This document shows positions 42,277 to 56,310 of a stretch of DNA of 64,000 nucleotides, piece after piece. The position numbers were made by a program, and so were the translations under genes. Position 1 is the first letter of the stretch; every line of letters begins with the position of its first letter. This stretch comes from Vitellaria paradoxa. Lineage: Eukaryota > Streptophyta > Magnoliopsida > Ericales > Sapotaceae. Location of the stretch: the NCBI GenBank assembly GCA_019916065.1, contig CM034234.1, forward strand, positions 2,304,963-2,368,962, written 5' to 3'. A model generated the notes under the pieces. It did not search any database. It saw only the letters and a program-made list of their open reading frames with translations, and had not been told where the DNA came from.

Positions 42277-45200
42277 TGGTTTACTAAAAAGAATAAAATA
42301 AATAAAATAAAAAGTTAGTATAAAAATAATACATGATAAAATTTAATTAGAGAAAATTTAAAAAAATTAAAAAATTATATTTTTTTGGTAAGAAAGATAG
42401 ATTTAAACACCCTCTAATTAGTTCAGTCAACACGAATCTTACCTCTACACTATCAAAAAAATTGATATATACCAACATTTCTGCAATATTTTTGAATCTT
42501 AAATTTATAATTAAGATAAGAAAATAAGTATATTTCAAATTAAATTATTTGATTGGATATTAGCAAGGAGAATAAGAATGAATATATATATATATATATA
42601 TATATTTATGCAGCAGAATTACTTAATTTGTTTGATTACCGTAAATTAATAATGTATACACAAATTAACTGCATTCAAAAATTCATTTTCCTATTACCTA
42701 TAAAAATAAACATTGTCTATTAATTTTTAGGTGTGTACTTGAAGCGATATTCAACTACATTTTTTGGGGTAGTTGGATGAATTTAATTTCCAACAAATTG
42801 GATTATTTTGATACGATGGTTGCGACATGTCGTGTGATTCCACCACATAAAAATAGACTGTAAAGAATTGGTTAAGATATGATTATGTATTTATTGTTGA
42901 GTTAATATAGTGTTTTTTATTATAATATAAAATAGTTGTGATGGGTATATAATTTAACCGGAGAATTTTCCATTCATTTTCCTTCTCTTCGTGCTATTAG
43001 TATAAACTGCTATATCACTGATTATTAATAATAAATAAAAAAAATTTAGAAAAGCCAATATTAATATGGTTTGACAAAACTCTTCTTTTAATCAGTTTCT
43101 CCTCTCAATTTCTTCTTTTTCATGCGTTTCACTGCTATGGTAACTTATTCAACATTTTTTTACGCTTGCGAATCCCACCAACATTAACATCGATCGATCA
43201 CATAAAAAAGTAACAATGATTTCATTTTAATTACTATCACTTTTCTATTCTCCGAATTAAACAAGTTCCATCAGCATACCAAAGGTGGGCTTGAACTTAG
43301 GTTTGTCAAGAAAAAATATGAAAAGGTCAAATGAAAAAAAATATAAATTTTTTTAATTAAAATTAATAATATACGGAGAAAGTGAATATAGATATTAATA
43401 ATACAAAAAATATTTTATTTATTTTTATTTATTTCACCATAATAGTGACAACAGCGATGCGACATCGATGGCATACTTGTAATCAAACCAACTCATTTAA
43501 TTCAAACCAACTCAATTTTGTCTGGACTTGTACTGAAGATATGTTTCATATCCTCCTCGCAACTGACGTCGCTACTTTTGAGGGGACCATTAATTTTAGA
43601 GTATATTGCATTAACATACTCTTGAGGTTTTTGAAAATGACGCAACACTTTTGACATGAAAAATTTTAAAGTTATTTGTTCAATGTTATATATTTATTTA
43701 ATACAATAACAGTAAATATATAAAAAATAAAACTAAACACTAAATATTTACATTTAAATAAAATTTCAATTAACTTTTGTTTTAACTAGAATTGAATCGA
43801 ATTATTTTAATTAATTCAATTTTTGGTTTAATTTTGAATATTTTTAAAAAAATTAAAAAATTTAGATAATTCAGTTCTACCTGAATAAACACATCTCCTG
43901 ATAATATTTTAGCCCAAATACATTTAATAGTAGACTTTTAAAGAAATCTAATTTTTGATGACTTCAAAATATTTATACTATGAATATATTGAATCTAACA
44001 TAAATAATCATTTTCCTCACTTTATCTCAAGTAATGTGAAACATGAACGCTACACTTCGTATGAGTGTTTGCTTACCTAACTTAACTTTATTTACGTCCA
44101 TGCACCCACATTATCATTTGATCATTGCCTAAAAAATAATAATATTTTTATTTTATTTTCAATTTTCTTTTACCCAAATTCATGTCCTATCAGTATGCCT
44201 AAGGTATGTTTGAAATTTTATCTTTATAGAGAGAATAGATGGCAAAATAAAATAAAATAAAATAAAGAAATTTAAAATTATTAGTACTATTGTTTTAGTA
44301 AAATAAGGAATATAAGTAGAAAACGTATAGATATTATTAAAAAAATAATTTTTTACTTAATTAATCAAAAAAACAATTTTATTTCTTTTTATTGTTATTT
44401 TTCTTTGTTCATTTCTTCAAATAAATTTAGTTGTGATAAGCATGGTGCAGGATTGTCAGTTGATGGTGCTACGTCTGGCTTGCATTCGTTACAGAAGTCA
44501 TGGACAATTGATAGTGATAGATAGACCATGACCTTTTAGAGAAATTAAGTTACTACAAGCTCCATGTTCATCGCATGTCCATGATAATACTGGGGACTCT
44601 GAACTGAATAAAAAAATTTTTTAAATAGAGTAAGTTAAGTCGTAAATAATTTAAACTAAATAAATAATTTTAAAAAAAAGTAAATTGAATTACAAAAATT
44701 TAAAACAAGTTAAACTTAAAAAATAATTTTTTTTTAAAACTAGACTACCGATCTACGAACTAAGACAGCTTTTAACGTCCGTCAACCAGTGATGCAACGT
44801 GGATGTCAACCAGTGCTTCTAAAACTGAGTCTCGACATTTTCTCTTACATTAAACGAAGTTATTGTCAAATTGAATTGGAATGGGTGAGCTGGTAGCTAC
44901 TAATGGACCATTGGTTGATTCACTGTAACTCTACAGAAGATTCTTTCACTGCAGTCTCTTCGAACCCGCTGCTAATAGACAATGAGACCAATGACAAGGA
45001 TTTCCCTTGTCTGCGGTTGGTAGATGAGAATTAAGTCATAAATAGACATAAACATTTATAACATGTGAACGTGTTCCGATTCATGTATCAATTTCTCCTC
45101 ATCTTCAAGCATGTACGCATGTATATATATATATATATATATTCATACATCTACTTTCCAAACGCGATGATTGCTCGAATCTTTAGAAATCATATTTGTC

Positions 45201-46025
45201 GGTACCAATATCAGATTGGAAATCGAGTTAGGTTAACAATAATTTCACTATCACTTTAATTTCTTTTCACCAAATTAAACATGTTCAATCCACAGACGGA
45301 ATTATGTACTGGCTGATACCTCAATCATGGCCAAAAATATATATATATATATATAGTATAAATATATTTATTTTTAAAATGGCACCCAACTCTTTTATTT
45401 TGAGCTATAATTTTTTAGTTAGTCCATTAATAAAATATAGGACTTAAAATTTTGAGTTGGACCATTCATAATCTAACCTTATTAATTAAATAATTTTTAA
45501 ATTAGGCCTTTGATTTGACTGGTGCTATTTTCAAATGTGTTTGAATGATAAATTCTCATGATTGTTTTACCTATTAATAATTACGCATCCAATTATTGAT
45601 TTATATTAATTGTTAAAAACTAAAATTAAACTATTTAATTTTGATATTGCATTTGTGAGATTAGAAAAAAAATATCAAAATTTATATAAATTAACTCTCC
45701 CTCAACTAAATTCCTGATTTTATCCCTGGTTTTATCAATAGGCCAAATGTGTGTTTGAAATCAGGTTTGTTAAGGGAAAATATGAAAAAGTAAAATGAAA
45801 TAAAAATATTAAATTTATTTTTTAGTAAGAGTATGAATATAAGGAGAAAATGAATATAGATAGTTTAATTTTTTTTTTTATTTTCACCATAAATTTTAGT
45901 GAAATGGTGCGGGACTTGTCAAATGGACGGTTCTACGTATATTGTTCACAGAAGCTAGGGACAAGTTTTTATTAAATTGAGGAAGGGGACTTATAACCTT
46001 TCAGAAAGCTACAAACTTATGCGTT

Positions 46026-46196
46026 ATGTGGTGTTTTATTGATAAAAATTTGGTTAAAAAATATAATAAAAATATAAAGATTTAATGTAAAAGTGATATA
46101 TATTAAAATTTAATTAGAAAAAATATATAAATATATAAAAAATTAATAAATTTTAGTTAATGTTCACCAACCAAACACCCACTATGTTCTACGCAT
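46026..46196. mobile_element. MITE (~170 bp), shared by both large copies
   Basis: Begins 'tggtgttttattgat' and ends 'caccaaccaaacacccacta', giving inverted ends around GTGTTT. The same insertion is at about 60401-60552. The paralogous site near 34690 is empty, reading 'cattatattcttcgc'. It therefore entered before the ~14.3 kb duplication but after divergence from the 34 kb unit. Confidence 0.65.
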
Positions 46197-48165
46197 GTAC
46201 ATGGTAACAGTGATGCAACGTCGAACACGTAGGTGATACAAAGACCTTTATTTTCAAACTGGCTATGCTCGCGCCTCCGAAAGTTATCTAAAATTTTTAT
46301 ACGGAAAATTGTTTCCACTTTCAATTATATAAATTTTTATAAAACACTATAGTTCGTACAAATTCTAATGAAACTTCTATAAACTTCTAAAAAATTCTGC
46401 ACGTTGCCAAACTCCGTTCAAACAAGAATTCTTTTGTCAGAATTCGATTGAACAGATTTTCATTATTCATTTCTATCTTTTCGTGATTTGTTATCTGTAC
46501 TTTAAACACTAAAAAATATGTCAAATCACATTTTATTTTAATTTTTATAATTCCAAACGACCCCTATATATTACCTGGCATTTAATTTGTATTTTTTTTA
46601 TTTTTTATTTTGAGTTTTATGTTTTAAGAATACTGAAAACGTATTTATTTTGACAATTTTTATTTTTCATGTTCTAGAATTCTTCTTATTTTGGGTAAAG
46701 AGATTCATAACGACTTTTGACCATTTTATATTTTATGTATAAATTTATTTTTATTTTTTAAATAAATTTTAAAAATATAAATGATTAAATATATTTTAAA
46801 TTATTTTTCCTATTTTAAAAAATGGTAATGTGGATGAAAAACTCGTCCTCTGCTACTATAGTCTAAAAACATGCGTCTAAAAATAATACTTCCTGTAAGG
46901 AGATGACGGAGGGCCAAATTAATTCGAACTAACTTATTTTTGTTTGTATTTGTATTAATTACAAATATGTTCATATCCTCCTCGCCAGCTAGCTCGCTAC
47001 TCTTGGAGGTACCATTAATTTTAGAGTAAATTACAATGTCCTCCTATCAAGTTATTGAAAACGACACAACCCTTTTGACACATGAAAAATTTTAAAGTTA
47101 TTTGTTTAAGGTTATATATTTTATTTGTTTAAGGTTATATTTTATCTAATATGATTTTATACCGTACAATAATAAATTTGTACAAAAAAATTAAACCTTA
47201 GATATTTTTATATTTACATAAAATTTCTGCTAACTTCATTTCAACTGGAACCGAATCGAATTATTTTGATAAATTCAGTTTTCGGTTCAATTTTGAATTT
47301 TTTTTAAGAACTAAAAAATTTTGAATAATTCAGTTCTATCTAAATAAATATTCTTATTCGTAATACTCTCATCCAAACACGTTTAATCATGAACTTTCAA
47401 AAGAATTTAGTTTTCAATAATTTTAAAATATTTTATACTACTAATATGTTGAATCTAACAAATAATACTTTTTCTCAATTTATCCTAGATAATGTGAGAT
47501 ATGAATGATTTACAACGTGTGAGTGGTAACTCACATAGCTTTCTTTGCATCCGCCCACATTATCATTTGATCATTGTCTTCAAAATGACAATAATTTTAT
47601 TTTATTTTCTATTTTCTTTTGCCCAAATTTATGTTCTATCAGTCCGTCTAAAGTGTATTTGAAATTTATTTTTGTGGAGAGAATAGATGACAAAGTAAAA
47701 TAAAATAATTTAAAATTATTAATATTATTTATTTACTAAAATTAGGATTATAAAAAGAAAATGAATAAATATTATTAAAAATTTAATTTTTTATTTAGTT
47801 AATCATAAGAATAAATACAATTCATTAATTTTATTTCTTTTTTTTCCTTCAAAAAACTTTTAGTTGCGAGGAGCGTCGTGCAGGAATTGTCAATTGATGG
47901 TCCCGCGTATGGCCTGCATTCGTTATAGAAGCTGTGGACAAATTTGTATTAAATTGATAGTGATGGAATAGACCACGACCTTTTACTGCAGGCTCCATAT
48001 TCATCGCGTGTACATGATAACAGTGGTGTTGCATCTTTATTTTTAAAATCTCTTTTTTTTTTTAAGAACGAAAAAAATAATACAACAAATTAAAATCTTT
48101 ATTTTTACACAATAAATTCAAAAGCTAACATATTATTTGTGTGAATTTCCTCATCATAATATTAT

Positions 48166-48314
48166 TTTGGATGTATTTAGAGTAAAAAAAGTGAGATAAA
48201 TTGAAATAAATTGAAAGTTCGTAATACGTGTAGTGAAAGAAAAAAGTTGATGTGATATAAAGTTAACAGAGATTTATAAAATTTTATGTCATTTGTTTAC
48301 AAACCAAACGGAAC
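48166..48314. mobile_element. MITE (~147 bp), present in one copy only
   Basis: Starts 'ggatgtatttagagtaaa' and ends 'aaaccaaacggaacc'. The paralogous positions near 38942 and 62541 lack it ('attattttgaaaaggaaa'). Its inner sequence ('agttcgtaatacgtgtagtgaaa') matches the MITE at 54680. It inserted after the large duplication. Confidence 0.7.
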
Positions 48315-48984
48315 CTTTGAAAAGAAAAATAAGTTTTGTATTCATGAGGTTATTGAAAAATGAGACAACACTATTGACATCTGAAAATTTTCATCAAGTA
48401 TCATTGTTTATTTGTTTCAGTAGTAATTTGCCCTCTTCTTTTAATGGTCTATAATGATGCATGTTAAACAGTAAATGAAGATATTATTTATTAAATTAAG
48501 AGTAACAATCATGTTAAGCTGAATCAGATCTATAATTTGCATCAATTTGTATCAATTCATATTTATATTCAATTTTTTAAATTTTCAATAAATACATTAA
48601 ATAATTAACTTATTTTAAAATAATATCAAATTGCGTCAATTTTGAGTTAATATATGCGTATCATGTCGAATTTATGTTTTCTTCCAATAATTACGAGACA
48701 AAAATAAAAGATAATGGTTCAGAAGGTCAGGGTACGGGTTGGGAAAGGTGATGGTTTAGAGTTCATGTTAATGTTAGGGTTAAGTTCCACTTCCACCTAA
48801 AAATAAGGTAAAGGTTGATAAAAATTATTTCTTGTATTAAATATTTGTTTTAGAAAATAATGATTAATGTAAAAATTAGGATTGTGGCTAGAGTTGGGCT
48901 TAATTAAAATATGTTTTTGTTTTAAAAATATATTTTAAATGATTAGGGATAGGTTTAGATTTAATCAAAAGAAGAGCTAAGGTT

Positions 48985-49620
48985 TTAGGGATACTTTTTC
49001 AAAACAGCACAATAAATTATAAGCAGATAATGAGTTCTAAGGGTAAGAGAAATCCATGGGAGCCAATCGGCGTTTTGAGCTATCTTCAAAACAGTACCGG
49101 TACTGTTTTAAAAAATATGATAATGTTGGCTCGTATGGTTGATTTGTGTTATGTATCGATTGATATTTTTTATAGTAGTATGAAAATAGTACCGGTACTG
49201 TTTTCAAAACAGCACCACGAATTATAAGCAGATAATGAGTTTTGAGCAAAAGAAATCCATGGGTCGATTAGCATTTTGAGCTATCTTTAAAACAGTACCA
49301 GTACTGTTTCAAAATTAGAAAAAATAAAGATACTTAGGAATGATGATCGATTTAGGTTATTCCCAAACAGTTTTGAATTTGTTCCAAAAATCGATTTTGC
49401 TTACTTTGTAAAAAAGATGGAAAGTCGCAGAAGTTATAAGTAAAGTGTGCACTATTTTCAAATAAAACTGACAGTTTTGAAATGTAGTGAAAAATGCGTG
49501 ATGTCGTTTTTTATCTTTTTGTTGCAAGTATGACTTATTCACAAATAAGTTTTTTTGATATGACTAAAATTCTTATAAGTCCATAAATAGTGACCGGTAT
49601 AAAAAAACTCCAAAATTTTT
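48985..49620. mobile_element. Palindrome-bearing GTACC element
   Basis: Interrupts the array (the paralogous path continues at 63207). It holds two direct copies of a ~112-bp unit (48998-49110 and 49200-49312; shared 'ttataagcagataatgagtt' and 'gagctatctt'), each ending in an AGTACC(G)GTACT palindrome; the first is a perfect 22-bp palindrome at 49088-49109. Its right part (49495-49605) resembles 12960-13075. ORFs of 65 and 70 codons on both strands are a by-product of the palindromes. Confidence 0.6.
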
Positions 49621-49789
49621 AATTAAGAGAAAATATAAAAAGTAGTTAAAGTTGATAAATTTTGATGATTTTTTTATGATGCCAAACATGCCTATAATGA
49701 AACTTGTATGGGAAAAGACATACATTTACTTTTCAAAACGCAAAGGTTGCTCTAATCGTTAGAGTCCTAGAGACCCTATTTGTTGGCCA

Positions 49790-50033
49790 TGCTGTCAGAT
49801 TGGAAGACTAGTTGAATTTATTTTATTTTATTATTATTATTTTTTATCTACACCTGAATATGTTAATGTGTTTTCCTATATATATATATATATATATTCT
49901 ATATATTTATTTGATTCTATCTTCAGCCACTTTAAAAAAATTTTATCCTTCCAATTTTGATAAGTATAAGTGTGTATATATATATATATAAGTCGAGCGC
50001 ATTGGGATGTACATGTTTTGCGCGCGCGCGCAC

Positions 50034-50064
<31 letters not shown>

Positions 50065-52430
50065 GATTCTATCCTCATCTGACTTTTTCAATCGGATTAG
50101 AAGTGGCACACTGTATAAGTTCGTTGAGCGAATTCAATTTCTCCAATAAAATTTTGAAATTTAAGGAAACCGCAATTTTATTCCACGTTGAGGTGATTAG
50201 CCTAAAACCGTCATCATCATTTTGCGGATTTAGCTTTATCCGAAATGTGTTATTTTCGCGTTACCAATATTTTGTTAATTAAAATTTTTTTGAACAGCAT
50301 TTTTTTTTATTTTTTACTATGACAACAGTAAAACAAAAAAAAAAAGAAAATTCAATACTAGTTGGTTTAGCCAACACTAATCTTGTCTCCATGCTATCCC
50401 AAAAAAAAAAAAAAAAAAAAGAAAGAAAAATTGATACCGGCTTTTTTGCGTTACTTTTGAATCTTAAATTTTCAGTTAAGATAAGAAAAATAAGTATATA
50501 TTTAAAATTAAATTATATGATTGGATATTAGCTAGAAGAATAAGAATGAAAAAAAAATTATATCTTTATACAACAGAATTTTTTTTAATTTGTTTGATTA
50601 CCATGTATAATATATAAATGCATACACAGTAAACTAGTTTTATAAAGGAAACGAAATGTTCTTGTGAATTTCTATTTTAAACATCGATAATAAATTTGAA
50701 TTTTAAATAATAAATTATTTAAAAGATATTAAAGTTATATTTTTAATGTAACACTAAATTTATTATTTAAAATTTATAAATACAAATGTAACTTAAATAT
50801 TTTTGAAAAATCAAATTTTATAATAAAAATTTATAATTAAATTATTACACATTTAATTTAATAAATTTAAAAATTATTGACAAATTTAGAAAGATTTCGT
50901 CTTCTCTTGATTATTAGTATAATATTTATTTACTGCATATATGTCATAATTATGACATCGCAATTTAATTTCGATTGACTCCACAAGCCAACAACGTGCA
51001 CATGTAAAATCTTAGTTCATTCTACCCAAAATGATCCAAATTAAATATCATTCGGGCCAGATTTAATTTATTGAATGACAAATTAAGAATAGCTATATAA
51101 TTATGAAATTTAATATCTTGAAAATTTTAACAAAAAAACCAAATTGACCTCAATTATGATATTCACAGATATAAATATAGTGGGAAGAAAGATTTTATTT
51201 TCTAAGAAAAAAATGGGAACGCGGGAAGGACAGAAATGATATGTATTATAGTTTTTCTCTTTATTTTCCTAAAGGATAATTTTAATTATAAACTAATTTA
51301 AATATGTAATTATTATATATTAAAAAAATAAAACAAATCAAATAATATTAAATATCAGTTATTTTTAAAAGTAATTAATTTAAATTTTAGTATAATAAGT
51401 TGTTATAATATTACATTAAAAATAAATTATTTTAATAAATAAATAATTTAATCAATAATTATTGTTTAACAATAACTAATTTTAATTTTTAATAAAATAA
51501 ATTATTTTAATAAAAATTATTATTTATTAAAACGTTAACAAAATATTTTAGTAAAATGATGTAACAAAATTAACAAACTGATCTGTCTAAGGTTAAAAAT
51601 GACAAAATTTTTATGAATGAAAAAAGAAAGCGAGAGTTAAACGTGATTTTTGTTTTATTTTTTAATACATTAGGCCTTTATTTTCATATAATTTTTAGTC
51701 TTTTAACAATAAAAAATAAAAATTGATTTTCCAAACATATTTTTGTTATAAGCTTTCAAATATGTTTGTAAGTATAAAGTAAATAATAAACAAAACTAGG
51801 ATGTATTGCTTGATCCAAAGTTTTTGGAAGGAAATTACATCTCTCTACTTGAGTGATTTCATGCATTAATTTCTTGTCAATTTTATATTTAAACATCATT
51901 AATTATTGAAATGTTTATGGTAAAAAAATCAAATAGATAATAGCATAGAGTTTATGATAATAAGTAAAATTTTTATTTTTTTTTATTTTTTTAAAGAAGA
52001 TTTCGGGAACAAGAATCAACTTAATTGGCAGGTTTTGATTTGAGATTTACATTAATTATTAGTACAACACCTAGCTAAAAGCCTAAAATACAAGCTTTGC
52101 ATGTGTGAATAAACACCACCTAGCTATCATCTTCTGACATGCACTCACAGTAGATTTTCCACTTGTTAATTACCCCTGCTTCTTCATCTTGATGTTTAAT
52201 TTCGTCATCTCATTATTTATTTGGGATTAATTAGAAAGTTGAGAGACAAGATGACAAAAGTCTGGAATGGATTTCCATCTCCACTGTTTATATATAGGTC
52301 AGCCGGAGCATATGTGCGAGGCTTGTTATCTTTTCATTATTAATTGTTATGATTTTTTAAAATTTTTTAAATTTTAAAAATTTTATTAGACGTATATAAT
52401 ATATAAAATTTTTTAAAATTATTATAATTA
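49790..52430. repeat. Array unit, partly unique, with simple repeats
   Basis: Positions 50350-50690 match 38160-38740 ('caccggcttttttgcgttac'-like, 'gctagaagaataagaatga'). Microsatellites (TA)n at 49879, 49975 and 50036 and an alternating CG/CA/TA tract at 50020-50056 are present. From 50700 to 51640 the sequence is A/T-rich with 'aataaattattttaataaa' motifs similar to 56700-56860. No gene recognised. Confidence 0.5.
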
Positions 52431-54665
52431 GATGATACGTATCACAAAATAAAATCTAACTAACTATTACGTGACACAACAGTATTTCTCAACTTTATAT
52501 GTATTTAATATGATATGATATAATGAAATTATATTTTTAATTCGCATGTAAAAAGACATTCATCTATTCATCTACTTTTCCAGGCCTTATTTTATACACC
52601 TTGCTTTATATATATTTAATATAATATAATGAATTTATATTTTTAACTTGTATGTAAGAAGACATATATCTAATTTTCAAACGCAATTATTACCCTCACC
52701 TTTAGAGATCCTATTTATGGGTTGTTGGATTGGGAGATTAAGGTAATGGTTACATTTGGCACACAAAAAAGTGAGAAAAAATAAAAAAAAAATGTATTTT
52801 AGGAAAATTTTTTGTGTTTGGTGCACACCGCTCAAATCGCATTTTTTACTAGTAAAATTTCGTTCCAACAGATTAGATTTCCATTTGGACAGATTTAAAA
52901 TTTTAGGCAGTCATAACTTCTTTACACTATAATAAGTCCAAACGGAATGTAGAAACCGTTTGGACGAAAGTTGGCCGAGCGATTCCGTCGAAACGGTTTT
53001 TACAATCCGTTGAAACGATTTAAAAAATACCACAAAAAATAGTCAAAGTGTGTGTCATTTGGTAGCTTTGGAGTTCATGGTGAGAATGGCGAAAAAATTT
53101 TTGCTATTTGATTAACTAAATTCTAATTATCGACTTTTTTTTTTGGAAAGATATTGAATGTTTTTGAATTTTAAGAAGACGGGAATGTGTAAAATTTTAT
53201 AGAGATTTTCAGATATTTTCATCAAACTTTGGTGCACCAAACACACCTAATGTCTGGTTTACTAAAAAGAATAAAATAAATAAAATAAAAAATTAGTATA
53301 AAAATGATACATGATAAAATTTAATTAAAGAAAATTAAAAAAAATTAAAAAATTATATTTTTTTTGTAAGAAAGATAGATTTAAACACCCTCTAATTAGT
53401 CCACTTAACACGAATCTCATCTCTACACTATCAAAAAAATTGATATATACCAACATTTCTGCAATATTTTTGAATCTTAAATTTATAATTAAGATAAGAA
53501 AATAAGTATATTTCAAATTAAATTATTTGATTGGATATTAGCAAGGAGAATAAGAATGAATATATATATATATATATTTATGCAGCAAGATTACTTAATT
53601 TGTTTGATTACCATAAATTAATAATGCATACGCAAATTAACTGCATTCAAAAATTCATTTTCATATTACCTGTAAAAATAAACATTGTCTATTAATTTTG
53701 AGGTGTGTACTTGAAGTGATATTCAACTACATTTTTTAGGATAGTTGGATGAATTTAATTTCCAACAAATTGGATTATTTTAATACGATGGTTGCGACAT
53801 GTCGTGTGATTCCACCACATGAAAATAGACTGTAAATACTTGGTTAAGATATGATTATGTATTTATTGTTGAGTTAATATAGTGTTTTTTATTATAATAT
53901 AAAATAGTTGTGATGGGTATATAATTTAACGGGAGAATTTTCCCCTCACTTTCCTTCTCTTCATACGATTAGTATAAACTGCTATATCACTAATTATTAA
54001 TAATAAATAAAAAAAATTTAAAAAGCCTATATTAATATGGTTTGACAAAACTCTTCTTTTAATCAGTTTCTCCTCTCAATTTTTTCTTTTTCATGCATTT
54101 CACTGCTATGGTAACTTATTCAACATTTTTATACGCTTGCGAATCCCACCAACATTAACATCGATCGATCACATAAAAAAGTAACAATGATTTCATTTTA
54201 ATTACTATCACTTTTCTATTCTCCGAATTAAACAAGTTCTATCAGCAAACCAAAGGTGGGCTTGAACTTAGGTTTGTCAAGAAAAAATATGAAAAGGTCA
54301 AATGAAAAAAAATATAAATTTTTAATTAAAATTAATAATATACGGAGAAAATGAATATAGATATTAATAATACAAAAAATATTTTATTTATTTTTATTTA
54401 TTTCACATAATAGTGACAACAGCGATGCGACATCGATGACATACTTGTAATCAAACCAACTCATTTAATTCAAACCAACTCAATTTTGTCTGGACTTGTA
54501 CTAAAGATATGTTTCATATCCTCCTTGCAACCCACGTCGCTACTTTTGAAGGGACCATTAATTTTGGAGTATATTGCATTAATCTCCTCTTGAGGTTTTT
54601 GAAAACGACGCAACACTTTTGACATGAAAAATTTTAAAGTTATTTGTTCGAGGTTATATATTTAT
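52431..54665. repeat. Duplicated segment of 41455-43685
   Basis: Collinear with 41455-43685 at an offset near 10.98 kb, including the 0.5 kb MITE (52748-53256) and both the 'catcgatcgatcacataaaa' and 'ggacttgtact' landmarks. Substitutions are few compared with the other unit copies, so this is one of the younger duplications. The 63-codon minus-strand ORF at 53325-53516 parallels 42347-42538 only because of the duplication. Confidence 0.8.
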
Positions 54666-54671
54666 ATGTGT

Positions 54672-54828
54672 GTTTGGAGTAATAAAAAGTGAAAAAATGA
54701 GATAAAGTGAAAAAAGTTGTGAGTTCGTAATCCGTGCAATGAAATAAAAAAGTTAATGCGATAAAAGTTTTTAGAAATTTTTAGAATTTTTTTTTTATTT
54801 TTTTGAGATGCCAAACGGTGCCTATATA
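54672..54828. mobile_element. MITE (~155 bp), present in one copy only
   Basis: Begins 'tgtgtgtttggagtaata' and ends 'gatgccaaacggtgcc'. Absent at the paralogous sites near 43690 and 57960, which continue with 'aatacaataac'. Same family as 48166-48314. Confidence 0.7.
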
Positions 54829-54934
54829 ATACAATAATAATAAATATATAAAAAATAAAAACTAAACACTAAATATTTATATATTTAAATAGAATTTCAG
54901 ATAACTTTTGTTTTAACTAGAATTGAATCGAATT

Positions 54935-56310
54935 CAATAATGGAATTTAATTATTGATCCCCTAAAAATTAATCATGTTTGAAACGCTAACTTGGACAAC
55001 AAAAAGGTTTAGAGTTAAGATTATCATTTTTCTAGAATTTTAGTCAATTTGAAATTTACGTAATTAATAAGAATTATGTTGAAGAATATTTATTGGTCTC
55101 TTTTAAAGACCAAATATGAATTAGAGCCAAAAAAAAAGCCAAAAGGTAAAATGATAATTTTTTACTTTAATTTCATTTATCAAATAAGAAATATATTAAG
55201 TAATATCTTTTTATCATTTTAGAAAGTTTAAAATGCAAATTTAGACAAAAATAAGATCTACAAATAAAACAATAATTTTTGGTTTTAGTTCTTATCGAGC
55301 CAATATGCTTAGCTAATAAAATAATATCAAGGAATATTTTGGGAAGACTAAAATGCAAATGTGAGTAGAAAACATGCCCATGTTAAAACAATCTTTTTTG
55401 CTTGAGTTTAAATCGTGTCAAAATTTGTGTAAATAATAAGAAAAATGTCAAAAACTATTTTCGAGGCAAATTTTGGCTGAAAATGGACTTAGTAGTAAAA
55501 ATTGTAATATATCAACTCAAGTTTGAATTGGTTTGAATTTGTTTAGTTGATAATAAACTTGTTGAAAATTATTTTTCAAATTTTCTAAGAGTTCCGTAAT
55601 TTGAACTTTGGTAAAAAAGAAAAAAGGGGGGTTTACGAGTAAAATAAACAATTTTTTTAAAGAGTTTACTGATTGTTAGAGAGCTAAAAGTGTAATGAAT
55701 ATTTTTTAATTCCTTTTACTGTAGCAATTTTCTACCCTTTTGGCTCGATACTGTCCAATATCAATATTTAATTTTTTATGAAAAAATTTTAACCCTTTAA
55801 ATTTTTATAAATTAGATGAAATATGAGTAAAAAATGATTAAAAATTACAGTCATAAAACTTACCTATTTTTAATTTCATATCAAACACACCATTAGAATT
55901 AGTTAAACAGTCACAAGCAAACAATGACAAATTGAAAGACTAGCCAGTGGGCCACATTTCTTAAATTTATTGTTACAAGTTGACATCATGATATGACATA
56001 ATTTTGATAATGCATGGGATGATATTAATATAGCTAACTTTTCAAACATAATAATTTCCGTGACCATCAACAATCTTAATTAATACAATACAATAACATA
56101 TGAAAAAATAATTAAAATGCTACAAGTCTAACCATTTGAAAAGTCTACAGCATGCAGTCAATCTCCACATAGAAGGCAACCGAAAGTTAAAACAATTTTG
56201 TACTTTTATTTGGGAGGAAATTTTATTTGTTCTTTGCTAATATTATACACACATATCCAAATGATACTTCCATGGAAACAAATTAGTTTTACACTCTTTT
56301 TCAACTATAT
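54935..56310. repeat. Duplicated segment of 40030-41440
   Basis: From the junction near 54935 the sequence follows 40030-41440 ('aataatggaattta', 'atgacatattgaaggactag'-like, 'gcatgcagtcaatctccacat'), and it ends near 56310 where unrelated AT-rich DNA (56311-56860) begins. Non-coding. Confidence 0.75.

Larger units (their letters stand above)
42534..48984. repeat. Large duplicated block, left copy (~6.4 kb)
   Basis: Collinear with 56862-63207, offset about 14.3 kb, including the shared MITE at 46026 and (TA)n tracts at equivalent places (42585, 45121, 45337 against 56907, 59380, 59588). Internally the block contains two diverged units (starting near 42480 and near 45300), so the large duplication copied an already repeated structure. 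No ORF conserved between the copies beyond 61-65 codons. Confidence 0.8.

Noticed and set aside
42347..42538. 63-codon ORF duplicated at 53325-53516
   Set aside because: Overlaps the edge of duplicated AT-rich DNA; substitutions are not biased to silent positions by eye, and there is no start context or domain.
47849..48034. 61-codon ORF duplicated at 62218-62403 (minus strand)
   Set aside because: Similarity follows the surrounding 14.3 kb DNA duplication; other unit copies at 36640 and 44480 do not preserve the frame.
49876..50109. 77-codon minus-strand ORF rich in Tyr and Ile
   Set aside because: Translation of TA microsatellites.
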